From contig BSBM01000186.1 in assembly GCA_027924585.1 (NCBI GenBank), positions 2,914,001 through 2,978,000 of the forward strand: a stretch of DNA of 64,000 nt. The letters run 5' to 3'. Each line of letters opens with the position of its first letter. Position 1 is the first letter of the stretch. Positions 23,893 through 33,602 of the stretch are shown one piece after another. Source of the stretch: Larix kaempferi (Eukaryota; Streptophyta; Pinopsida; Pinales; Pinaceae). The translations under genes and the position numbers were made by a program. The notes beneath the pieces were generated by a model. The model made no database searches, was not told the DNA's origin, and saw only the letters and a program-made list of their open reading frames with translations.

Positions 23893-26332
23893 CAATCGAT
23901 CTTAAAGAGGGGTGTAGAAGAGAGGGGTCAAAGGAAGGGAAGAAGCATTTAAGAGGAAGATAAGGGTAACTAAGGGAGTTTTGGAGTGGTAAAGGAGGAG
24001 AAAATGGGGAGAGGAAGAGGGCGTAGGAATAAAGAAAAACATATGAAGATGTTGGGTTATAGAAGCACTAGGTAGGAAGGGGGAGAGGAGGAGGAGCGGG
24101 GGGGAGGGGAGGAGGAGCGGGAGAGGAGGATGTGGGGAGGAAGCAGAGGGATGGGGAGGGGAGGAGGAGGAGCAAGAAGGGGGATGGGGAGAGGAAGAGA
24201 GCGGAGGGGCAGGGGAGGAGGAGGAGGAGTTGACGAGAGGGGAGGGGAAGGGAATGTGGATGGGTGGGAGGAGGGGCATAGAGGAGGGGAGGGAGGGAGG
24301 GAGGGAGGGAGGGGGAGGGTGAGGGAAGTGGGGTAAGGATGGAGAGATAGGGGGTGGAAAGGAGGGAGAGGGTGAGGTAGGGGGAGGGAAAGGAAGGAAA
24401 GGAGGAGGGAGAGTGGAAGGGGGATTGGAGGAGGAGGAGGAGGAGGAGGGAGGGTGGGGGAGGCAGGTGAGGAGGAGGAGGGGAGGGAGGGAGGGGGGGA
24501 GGCAGGTGAGGAGGAGGAGGGGAGGGGGGAAGGAGGAGGAGGATGGAGATGAGGAGGAGGAGGAGCGAGGGAGGGAGGGATGGAGGAGGAGGAGGGTCAA
24601 AGGATGAGATGGGGGAGGGGAGGAGATATGATAGGGAAAGGGAGGGGAGGCGGATATAAGGAGGAGGAGGGAGGGAGGGAGGGGAGTGGGGGAGAGGGGA
24701 TGGGAGTGGGGTGAGGATGGAGAGATAGGGGTTGTAATGAGGAAGAGGGTTGGGGGGAGGGTAGTGTAGGGTGAGGTGGTGGGAGGGAAAGGAAGGAAGT
24801 GAGGAGGGAGAGTGGAAGGGGGATTGGAGGAGGAGGGGAGAGGGGGGAGGAGGAGGGCAGTGAGGAGGAAGGGATGGGAGGTGGGGCGGGGGGGGGAGAT
24901 GGAGAGTAGGAGAGGAAAATGGGGAGAGGAGGAGGTGGGGAGGAAGGATGGAGAGGAGGATAGGAGAAAGAGGGGGATGGATAAGTGGGAGGTGGAGGCG
25001 TAGGAGAAAGAGGGGGATGGATAAGTGGGAGGTAGAGGCATAGGAGAAAGAGGGGGATGAGGAAGATGAGGAGTAGGAGGACTAAGGGGAGGTGGTGGAA
25101 GCGAATGAGGAGTGGGAGGGAGATGATGGGGTGTAGAGGGGAGGAGGAGTGGGGGAGGGGTCAAGGATACTGGAGGAGAGGGGAGGTGGGAGGAGGGGGA
25201 AGGTGAGGCAGAGGGAGAGGGGGAGGAGTAGGAGGAGGGGGAGATGATGAGTTAGGGGGGAAGGGGGAAGGGATGGGAAGGAGACTAAGAACAGTAGGAG
25301 GAGGGGGGAGGAGGAGGGGGAAAGGATGGGAGGGGAGGGGATAGGGAGAGGGAGGGGAGGGATGGGAGAGGAGTGGGGTGATGATGACGAGATAGGTGGT
25401 GGAAATGAGGGAGAGGGTGGGGGGGTAGGGGAGGGTGAGTTGGGATGATTGAAAGGAAGGAAATGAGGAGGGAGAGTGGAAGGGGGATTGGAGGAGGAGT
25501 ATCAGGAGCAAGGGGGAGGGGGGAGGAGGAGGGAGGTGAGGAGAAATGGATGGGAGCTGGGGAGGGGGAAGAAAAGTAGGAGAGGAAAAGGCAAAGAGGA
25601 GGAGGTGGGGAGGAAGGTGGGAGAGGAGGAGGAGGGGAGGGGGGGAGAAGGAGCAGGAGGGAGGCGAGGAGGAGGAGGAAAGAGAGAGGAGGATGGGGAG
25701 AGGAGGAGGGGGGAGGGATGGGAGGGGGGAGAGATGGGAGGGAGATGAGGAAAGGGAGGGGAGGGGAGAGGATGGGATAGGGAGAGGGAGGGGAGTGGAG
25801 GGGATGAGGAGGGGAGTGGAGGGGATGAGGAGGAGAGAGGGGAGGGAGTGGGAGAGAGGGAATGGTAGGAGGAGTGGAGGGGTAGGTGGAGATAGGGAGA
25901 AAAGGGGAAGGGGAAGAGGAAGGGAGAGGAAGAGATTGGGAGAGTGGGAGGAAGGCAGAGGGGGGTGGATAGGTGAGAGGAAGAGGTGTAGGAGAAAGAG
26001 GGGGATGAGCAAGACGAGGAGGAGGGAGAATAAGGGGAGGTGTTTCAAAGGGATGAGGAGTGGGAGGGGGATGAGGAGTGGGAAGGGAGATGAGGGATGG
26101 GGAAGAGGATAGGAGAGTTGGAGGAGGAGGAGGGGAGGGGTGAAGGATAGAAGAGGGGAGGGTAGAGGGGAGGAGGGGAGAGATGAGGAAGAGGTAGAGG
26201 GGGAGGAGTAGGAGGAGGGGGAGATGATGAGTCGGGGGAGGAGGGGGAAGGGATCCGAGGGGGGATGGGAAGGAGACTAAGAAGAGGAGGAGGAGGAGGG
26301 GAAAGGAGTGGGTAGTTACGGGGAGGGGGGGG
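23893..26332 (+). repeat. Polypurine tract, left part (GGGGAGG/GGAGGA)
   Basis: About 2.4 kb of + strand is almost entirely G and A, in words such as GGGGAGGAGG, GAGGGAGGGAGG and AAGGGGGATTGGAGGAGG. Longer units are repeated inside: AGGAGAAAGAGGGGGATGG recurs around 24,960, 25,000 and 25,045, and blocks at 24,700-25,070 resemble 25,370-26,030. The long Pro/Ser/Leu ORFs on the minus strand (up to 420 codons) and the Gly/Arg/Glu ORFs on the + strand are composition artefacts. Confidence 0.9.
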
Positions 26333-26884
26333 TGTTGAAATATTGTAACTTCAAAGAATATTATATTTGTATATCATTTATTCCGGAGATGTTCCATACC
26401 TCTGATGTGATTATACTATAAATCTGGAGATGTTTATTCCTCCAAGTTGGTTGTGGTAACTAGGGTTATTAGACCCACCATGTGGGGGTCGGCCGAGTTA
26501 GTTATAATGGGGTATTTAACCTAATGGTTAAATACGAGCCTACATGTACTTGTGTAAAATATATATCAGAGTAGTGTATAAATAGAGGAGGTGTGTTCCT
26601 CATTTGACACACTCACTCACTTGAGGAGAGCGCACTTGTGGAGGAGAGGTCTGCTATTGTGGAGGAGGAGATCATGTCTCAGGGTTTCATCTTTGTATAT
26701 TGCTGGTCATCTATATTGAGGAAGCTTTGCTGGGTTTTCTACCCCATGAGGGTTTCCCAGGATAAATCTCTGTCTCTTGTGTTTATGCTGTGCTTGTTGT
26801 TTCTTCAGTGATCCTGTATATGCTATTATTGTGAAATGGAATGTAATGCTGCTATTTTCTGTCTTAGCATATTGAATTTTAACA
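26333..26884 (+). repeat. 5' LTR of copia-1
   Basis: It starts TGTTGAAATATTG and ends ATTGAATTTTAACA (TG...CA). It matches 33,051-33,602 except for five substitutions noted by eye. It contains the promoter. Confidence 0.93.
26577..26585 (+). promoter_or_regulatory. TATA box in copia-1 5' LTR
   Basis: TATAAATAG lies about 310 bp before the LTR end, and an identical copy is at the matching place in the 3' LTR (about 33,295-33,303). The copia-2 LTR has the same motif on the minus strand. Confidence 0.65.
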
Positions 26885-26896
26885 TGGTATCAGAGC
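26885..26896 (+). promoter_or_regulatory. Primer binding site of copia-1
   Basis: TGGTATCAGAGC directly abuts the LTR. It is the standard complement of the initiator-methionine tRNA 3' end used by plant copia elements. Confidence 0.9.
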
Positions 26897-29800
26897 TAAC
26901 CTAAAGGAAGACAAGGTATGGCACTAAAAACACTTGCTTCACTTACGACAATTTGAAGGTTAGGGTTTTACATAGCAAAAACCAGTCATCGTAGCACTTT
27001 CGCTATAAATCCGTTTTGGCGAAGTTTTCAGATCTGAAATTGTTACAGGACGAAGATAAAATCTCCAGGTACCTTGTGTCCAAAGGAAAACCTCTAATTC
27101 GTTGTACTTTGTGATTTATGATCTGTACAATATAGGGTTTCTGCCTCTTCCAGATCTGAGTCAAAATCAGGTGACCTTGGGAAAAAGGTCATAACTTGGG
27201 CTAGGTATCTCCAAATGAAATTTCGTGAAAATTGACAGGTAGTACACAGACTGTACTATATCAGAAAACTTTTTCAGAGGCCGAAGTTGAACCAGTGACA
27301 CGTGGTACACCGTACAAGTTCGCTCTCCTGTATTATCCCATAAACAGGTCACGTTGCGACACTTGGCATAACTCTCTCTCAGAGAATCCAATTGAGGTCA
27401 GACCTGTCAGGATGGAAAGATAACAGGCCGAGATATCTCAAAAAACTTTTTCAGAGGCCGAAGGTCAAACAGTGACACGTGGCATGCCGTACAAGTTCGC
27501 TCTCCTGTATTTTCCCAAAACAGGTCATGTTGCGACATTTGGCATAACTCTCTCTCAGAACATCCAATTGAGGTCAGACCTGTCAGGATGGAAAGCTAAC
27601 AGGTCAGGCTATCTCAGAAAACTTTTTCAGACCCTGTGGATCAAAAATTTCGGAGTTACACCAGAAACAATCAGGTACATATTTCTGTCAAAACAGAATT
27701 ATTTTTTTGGTACCTTCATTCATGGCTTCCGGAATTTAGGGCTTTGAAGAAAGTTGGAATTTTTGTAATTGGAGACCACGGCTGGATGCTACTCATCAAA
27801 ATAGAAATTTAGAGACCAAGATCAGAATTTTTGGTTGGGCAGAAGGCCGGGCTTTATTAGACCCTAGTTCGGGACTTTGATCAGAAAAGTGGAAAATTAG
27901 GGCTTCTGTACAAATGGGAATTTTTGAAATCTGTGACCACGGATGGAAGCTCCTCAGAAAAATAGAAGCTTAGAGCATTGGATCAAACCTTTTGATGGGG
28001 AAAAAGAGTGGGCTTCATCAAACCCCAGTTCAGGGTCACGTCCAGTGAATCCGAAAGTTTCAAAGGCAAAATTGAGGAGTAAAACTTTGCAGTTTTCAAA
28101 TTCTGAATATACCAGTTTGATCAGCTCATCAAGGCGCATATTTCTATCCTTTCGGAAGTTTGAAATTCAAAGTTTGAATTTTTTGGGTTTCTCTGACAAA
28201 CCCATATCCAGCTCCAGGTCCAATTCTTGCAAATCAAGTGGATTGGGTTAATCCTAGAAGAAGATGGATTGGTCACCTGCATAAGTGAAGAAGTTCCTGT
28301 CTCAGAGGGAGATGAGGATAAGGCCCTACATAAGAAGAATACAAGCGATCTCGATAGGTATGACTCATTGAGGTATGTTTTGATATTTGTCCATGATTAA
28401 GTTTATGGTATGTTTGTCTTCAGGTTATTACAGTTAGTACAATTTTGATTCTAGATTTGTCGTATAACCTTAACAAAATTATGAATGCATTCATTGGTTA
28501 GGGTGTTGACACTTATGATTGTACTAATGCATTATGATGTTGTGTGAGGTTGATGTTGTCTGCTAACAAGATACAGGTACATCACAAAAGACAAATCAGG
28601 TTCCATGACCATGAAAACATGAAGACAAAGACTCATCCATAATCTTTGTTCTACTTACGAGGTATGTATGACTTTGTTATATTATGCTTAACCTATGAGA
28701 CATGCAGGTTCTAGCTCAGGATCTCTAAATCATTGAAGAGATTGTTTAGGTGTGTTGTACATAACCAAGTAGGTATACTAATCCAGGTATGTTTCTCATG
28801 AATCTTACCTTGTGATAGGATCCCTTATATAAGTATACTTGGAATGATTGGTTATGCTTATTCATAAAGTTAGTAATCAAGGGATTATGCATATTACATC
28901 TTTTATCTTGATTGATGATATGCATGAGTAAAAGAAGACTTCCCTGAAATCTTGAATACTAATGTTTATTAACTATAATCATGACTATACATTTTCAAGA
29001 TTATTTAGTACTATAATGTTTTGATAGCATTTAGAATATACTAATGAGTGTATGTTTGTGCATGAGATCATGAGGATGACTCTTGAGCATGCATAGTGGT
29101 ACAGAATGAATAGAAGTTCAAAAGACATACAGAAGATCAAGCGGGAGGCAACCACACAAACATAAAAGATAAGTATTTGAGTTGTTATTTGAAATAGTAA
29201 TGATATTGCCTGTAATAGGTTGTATGCATATTTGTATTCCTAGAATATATAATGCTGAGTATAAACATTCATAGAGCATTGAACAGTATACTACTAATAT
29301 GCATATGATTGATAAGTTGGACAAACATGCCATTGTTGCTTGTCTAGAATGAAACCTCTTTGCTGACATGCCGAGAGCTGTGCACACTCTCGATAGTATG
29401 TTCTGGTAGAGATGGAAGGCATCTAGATAGCCACTGTATGCATACAAGATATGGGAAAGTGTTGTGCCAAAGTATTGGTCAAATTAGTTGCATAACTATG
29501 TAAATGATATCTGTATGCATAATAGGTTATTATGTCAATATGATTTGATGATTATGAAGTATTACTAATCCTGTACTTAATTTTGATTTGTAGGGAAAAT
29601 CATGATGAATGATGAACAAGTGATGGATGTTCAACAAAAGGATTTACAAATCAAACACACTATAGAAAGCTTATGGTTAAGAAGATTCTCTTAGAAAGAG
29701 GAAGAGAATCATGATGAGATGTTTTGACCATTCTCTTAATAATGTAATCAGGTTCTGTATGGGTTCCCAGGATCGGTAGTCAATTGATGAGCTTGATGAT

Positions 29801-29990
29801 CATCATGGGTGATGTGGATCTCAACCCTTGCTACAAGATTGAATATGGCTTCTATACACATATGACATGGATGCAAGAAGAAACTCACCATAGAGTTCCA
29901 ATGACTTTGAGGCTCATATTAGTAGACCCATCTGACAAGAGATGGCACAGATAGATATGCAGAAGATCACTCAATGCAGAGTGTGAATAA
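26897..29990 (+). other. Non-coding leader of copia-1
   Basis: It occupies the place of gag, protease and integrase but has no supportable reading frame. A unit of about 180 bp is tandemly repeated at about 27,250-27,640 (both copies contain AACTTTTTCAGAGGCCGAAG and GTACAAGTTCGCTCTCCTGT). Reverse-complement copies of most of this leader occur in copia-2 (57,960-60,980), for example 27,160-28,260 against 60,730-59,630 and 29,330-29,420 against about 58,200-58,080. Conservation between siblings suggests packaging or replication roles (inference). Confidence 0.75.
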
Positions 29991-31118
29991 TGGACAATTG
30001 ACAGCTTCATGACAAAGCTTGGGCTTTACCAGAAGTAAAGCTGATCCTAACCTTTACCTAAAGGTTGTGGATGATAAACCTATCATACCATTATTGTGTG
30101 ACGATGATCTCTTTCTGACAAGGAATGAGAAACAGATCATGAAAATGGCTGCAGAAATAAAAATGAAAGATCTCAGATTAATGCACTACTTCTTAGGTCT
30201 AGAAGTATGGCATGATCCAAAAGGAATCTTTTAATTCGAGGTAAGTATGCTGTGAAGTTTCTAAAAATATTTGATATGTTGGAGTGTAAAGCCATGGCCA
30301 CTCCCATGGACTCCAACTTGAAGTTATTAGTTAATAACTCATCGGATTTAGTGGACCTAACCCTATATAGACAAATCATTGGGCCAATGATGTATTTAAC
30401 AAATACTAGGCCAGATATATGCTTTGTTGTAAATACCATAAGTCAGTATCTAGTAGAATCTAGAAAGGTTCACTTAATAGCTACAAAGCATGTAGTGAGG
30501 TACCTAAAAGGTACTTTAGATTTTGGTCTATATAATCTTGGAGGTCTTGAACTCCATTTACATGGTTACTCAAATTCTGATTGGGCAGGAAGTGTCTCAG
30601 ACAGAAAGAGTACTTTAGGTGGATGTTATAGTCTTGAATCTACCATGATCTCATGGTTTAGCAAGAAACAATATAGTGTGGCTCTCAGTACTACTGAAAC
30701 AGAATATATAGCTGTCTGCTCTGCCAGCTGTGAAGCAGTGTGGCTTCAGAAGCTATTATATGGAGTGTTTGACTTAGAAATGGATTCCACTATGATTATG
30801 TGTGACAATCAAAGCTGCATCAAGATGATAGGAAATCTTGTGTTCCATGATAAGTCAAAACACATAGAGATCCGGTACCTCTATATACGAGATATGGTGC
30901 AAAGAGGAGCTATCAAGCTTGTATATATAAGCACTAAGGATCAGATTGCTGATATCTTGACTAAACCTCTGTCTCGAGTAAAGTTCGAACACTTCCGAGA
31001 CAAGCTTGGTATAGGACCCTCCTCGAAAGGGGGAGTAGCACAGTATCTGACAAACAAGCCTATCTCATCAATGATGAGGTTACCTATCTACTGCACTTAC
31101 TCACCTAGAATTATTTAG
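29990..31118 (+). pseudogene. RT C-terminal part and RNase H of copia-1
   Basis: The reading frame begins in the RT palm (GFTRSKADPNLYLKV). It reaches LLCDDDLFLT, where the usual Y-[VM]-D-D catalytic box reads C-D-D-D. A TAA at 30,232 and a frameshift follow. The frame from 30,252 holds CKAMATPMDSNLKLL, MYLTNTRPDICF and the copia RNase H (SDWAGSVSDRKST, STTETEYIAVCSA, CDNQSCIKM, DKSKHIEIRYLYIRDMVQRG, QIADILTKPLS). The first RNase H Asp position reads Asn (GYSNSDWAG). It cannot be an active polymerase. Confidence 0.85.
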
Positions 31119-31226
31119 ATTTAGGACTCTTATATTCTTTATTTTGATGGTTAGATGTATACATGCTTTTGATAATAGATGTATACATGCTAGATACTTT
31201 TGATGATAGATGCTTTTGATGGTTAG

Positions 31227-31510
31227 ATGTATACATGTTTTGATGATGATGATACATGTTGTGGTTATACATGTTTTGATGATGATGATACATGTTGTGG
31301 TTATACATGTTTTGATGATGATGATACATGTTGTGGTTATACATGCTTTTGATGATGATGATACATGTTGTGGTTATACATGTTTTGATGATGATGATAC
31401 ATGTTGTGGTTATACATGTTTTGATGATGATGATACATGCTGTGGTTATACATGTTTTGATGATGATGATACATGTTTTGGTGATACATGTTATGATGAT
31501 GAGGATACAT
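31227..31510 (+). repeat. 36-bp minisatellite in copia-1 3' region
   Basis: About eight units are built on TGTTTTGATGATGATGATAC followed by ATGTTGTGGTTATACA. The period of 36 is a multiple of three, which creates open but meaningless frames. Confidence 0.9.
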
Positions 31511-31520
31511 GTTCTGTCTT

Positions 31521-31940
31521 GATGAACATGTGAAGGGATTGGATCATTCCTGGACTTCAGTCCGAAAGAAGAGCCGTAGACGTATGTCTTTGAAAAATGA
31601 AGTTCTTGATGAACATGTGAAGGGATTGGATCATTCCTGGACTTCAGTCCGAAAGAAGAGCCGTAGACATATGTCTTCGAAAATGAAGTTCTTGGTGAAC
31701 ATGTGAAGGGATTGGATCATTCCTGGACGTCAGTCCGAAAGAAGAACCGTAGACGTATGTCTTCGAAAATGAAGTTCTTGGTGAACATGTGAGGGGATTG
31801 GATCATTCCCGGACTTCAGTCCTAAAGAAGAGCCGTAGACATGAGGTCTCCGATAACTGAACGAAAGGATTGGATCGTCCCTGGACTTCGGTTCAAAAGG
31901 TACACGATAGGACTGGATCGTCCCTGGACCTCGGTTCAAA
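31521..31940 (+). repeat. 86-87-bp tandem repeat in copia-1 3' region
   Basis: Four units start at 31,521, 31,608, 31,694 and 31,780 with GATGAACATGTGAAGGGATT (GGTGAAC in the last two). Each contains GGATCATTCC and GAGCCGTAGAC. More diverged units with AGGATTGGATCGTCCC follow to about 31,940. Confidence 0.88.
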
Positions 31941-31969
31941 ATGTACGTGACAAATCCTAGAATTGCTCT

Positions 31970-32545
31970 AGGTTACATCCAGCATGAAACAGGGCTGGCT
32001 CTGTAGTTGTGATACATCCAGCATGAAACAGGGTTGGCTCTGTAGTTGTGATACATCCAGCATGAAACAGGGCTGGCTCTGTAGTTGTGATACATCCAGC
32101 ATGAAACAGGGCTGGCTCTGTAGTTGTGATACATCCAGCATGAAACAGGGCTGGCTCTGTAGTTGTGATACATCCAGCATGAAACAGGGCTGGCTCTGTA
32201 GTTGTGATACATCCAGCATGAAACAGGGCTAGCTCTGTAGTTGTGATACATCCAGCATGAAACAGGGCTGGCTCTGTAGTTGTGATACATCCAGCATGAA
32301 ACAGGGTTGGCTCTGTAGTTGTGATACATCCAGCATGAAACAGGGCTGGCTCTGTAGATGTGATACATCCAGTATGAAACAGGGCTGGCTCTGTAGATGT
32401 GATACATCCAGCATGAAACAGGGCTGGCTCTGTAGACGTGACACATCCAGTATGAAAGAGGACTGGCTCTGTGGCGGTAAATCCTAGATCTGATCTAGGT
32501 CACATCCAGTATGAAAAAGGACTGGCACTGTGGTTGGGATTAGAT
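31970..32545 (+). repeat. 39-bp minisatellite in copia-1 3' region
   Basis: The phrase ATGAAACAGGGCTGGCTCTG (with variants) recurs at exact 39-bp steps from 31,984 to 32,452, giving 13 units. A diverged copy is at about 32,511. Units are nearly identical, so expansion is recent. Copia-2 carries a single related unit at about 55,243-55,276 on the opposite strand. Confidence 0.93.
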
Positions 32546-32666
32546 CGTCCCTAGACATGAGACTTGTCTTAAAGAGATAAGGATTGATCATCCTAGAACT
32601 TGATCTGGATTGTATCATCCATGGACCTATGTCCTAAAGAGAGCAGGATTGATCATCCTGTAATAT

Positions 32667-32860
32667 GATCGTGTGATGACGATGCTGATGATCGATGCTG
32701 ATGATCGTGTGATGACGATGCTGATGATTGTGTGATGACGATGCTGATGATCGTATGATGACGATGCTGATCGTGTGATGACAATGCTGATGATCGTGAG
32801 ATAACGATGCTGATGATCGTGTGATGACAATGTTGATGATCGTGAGGATCCAGACGTTGA
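32667..32860 (+). repeat. 23-bp minisatellite in copia-1 3' region
   Basis: About eight units of GTGTGATGACGATGCTGATG plus ATC are present, with small variants and occasional 3-bp losses. Confidence 0.85.
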
Positions 32861-33040
32861 TGTTGCTATAGTTGTTCGAGTGCTGCAAAAGATAAAGACT
32901 CAGTACTGAAGATGTTGATGTTCCAGTAACTGGTTGAGTTACTGATGATGTTAAGAAAGCTTCCAATGATTTATAGATGTATCATGTATGATGTTGATGA
33001 CTCCTTGCTCGTGTAGATATTGTTATAATATCCTTCTCGT

Positions 33041-33050
33041 TAAGGGGGAG
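33041..33050 (+). promoter_or_regulatory. Polypurine tract of copia-1
   Basis: TAAGGGGGAG lies immediately before the 3' LTR, the position of the plus-strand primer. The equivalent in copia-2 is TAAGAGGGAG. Confidence 0.8.
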
Positions 33051-33602
33051 TGTTGAAATATTGTAACTTCAAAGAATATTATATTTGTATATTATTTATT
33101 CCGGAGATGTTCCATACCTCCGATGTGATTATACTATAAATCCGGAGATGTTTATTCCTCCAAGTTGGTTGTGGTAACTAGGGTTATTAGACCCACCATG
33201 TGGGGGTCGGCCCAGTTAGTTATAATGGGGTATTTAACCTAATGGTTAAATACGAGCCTACATGTACTTGTGTAAAATATATATCAGAGTAGTGTATAAA
33301 TAGAGGAGGTGTGTTCCTCATTTGACACACTCACTCACTTGAGGAGAGCGCACTTGTGGAGGAGAGGTCTGCTATTGTGGAGGAGGAGATCATGTCTCAG
33401 GGTTTCATCTTTGTATATTGCTGGTCATCTATATTGAGGAAGCTTTGTTGGGTTTTCTACCCCATGAGGGTTTCCCAGGATAAATCTCTGTCTCTTGTGT
33501 TTATGCTGTGCTTGTTGTTTCTTCAGTGATCCTGTATATGCTATTATTGTGAAATGGAATGTAATGCTGCTATTTTCTGTCTTAGCATATTGAATTTTAA
33601 CA
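33051..33602 (+). repeat. 3' LTR of copia-1
   Basis: It is 552 bp, the same length as the 5' copy, with the same TGTT...AACA ends, and is followed directly by the resumed polypurine tract. Confidence 0.93.

Larger units (their letters stand above)
26333..33602 (+). mobile_element. Copia-1: young, probably non-autonomous Ty1/copia element
   Basis: Two 552-bp LTRs (five differences counted by eye) bound the element. A PBS complementary to initiator Met tRNA follows the 5' LTR and a polypurine tract precedes the 3' LTR. Both flanks begin with GGGGG, consistent with a 5-bp target duplication but not provable in this G-rich target. Inside are a roughly 3-kb non-coding leader, a damaged RT end with RNase H, and four minisatellite arrays. 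Gag, protease and integrase are absent. Its sibling is copia-2 in this window. Confidence 0.92.

Noticed and set aside
23902-26048. Minus-strand ORFs of 420 and 295 codons rich in Pro, Ser and Leu
   Set aside because: They only reflect the purine-rich + strand, which has few stop codons in any frame. No domain, no start context, and both strands are open.
27167-28251. Short ORFs in the copia-1 leader and their mirror images at 59,636-60,719
   Set aside because: They are conserved only because the DNA leader is conserved. The frames differ between copies and have no domain.
31973-32446. Repetitive ORFs in several frames (for example 157 codons on the minus strand)
   Set aside because: A period of 39 bp, a multiple of three, keeps any stop-free frame open. 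There is no supporting coding signal.
31970-32480. Regular 39-bp repeats as a possible CRISPR array
   Set aside because: Units are adjacent with no unique spacers, the host is a plant, and the array lies inside a copia element. It is a minisatellite.
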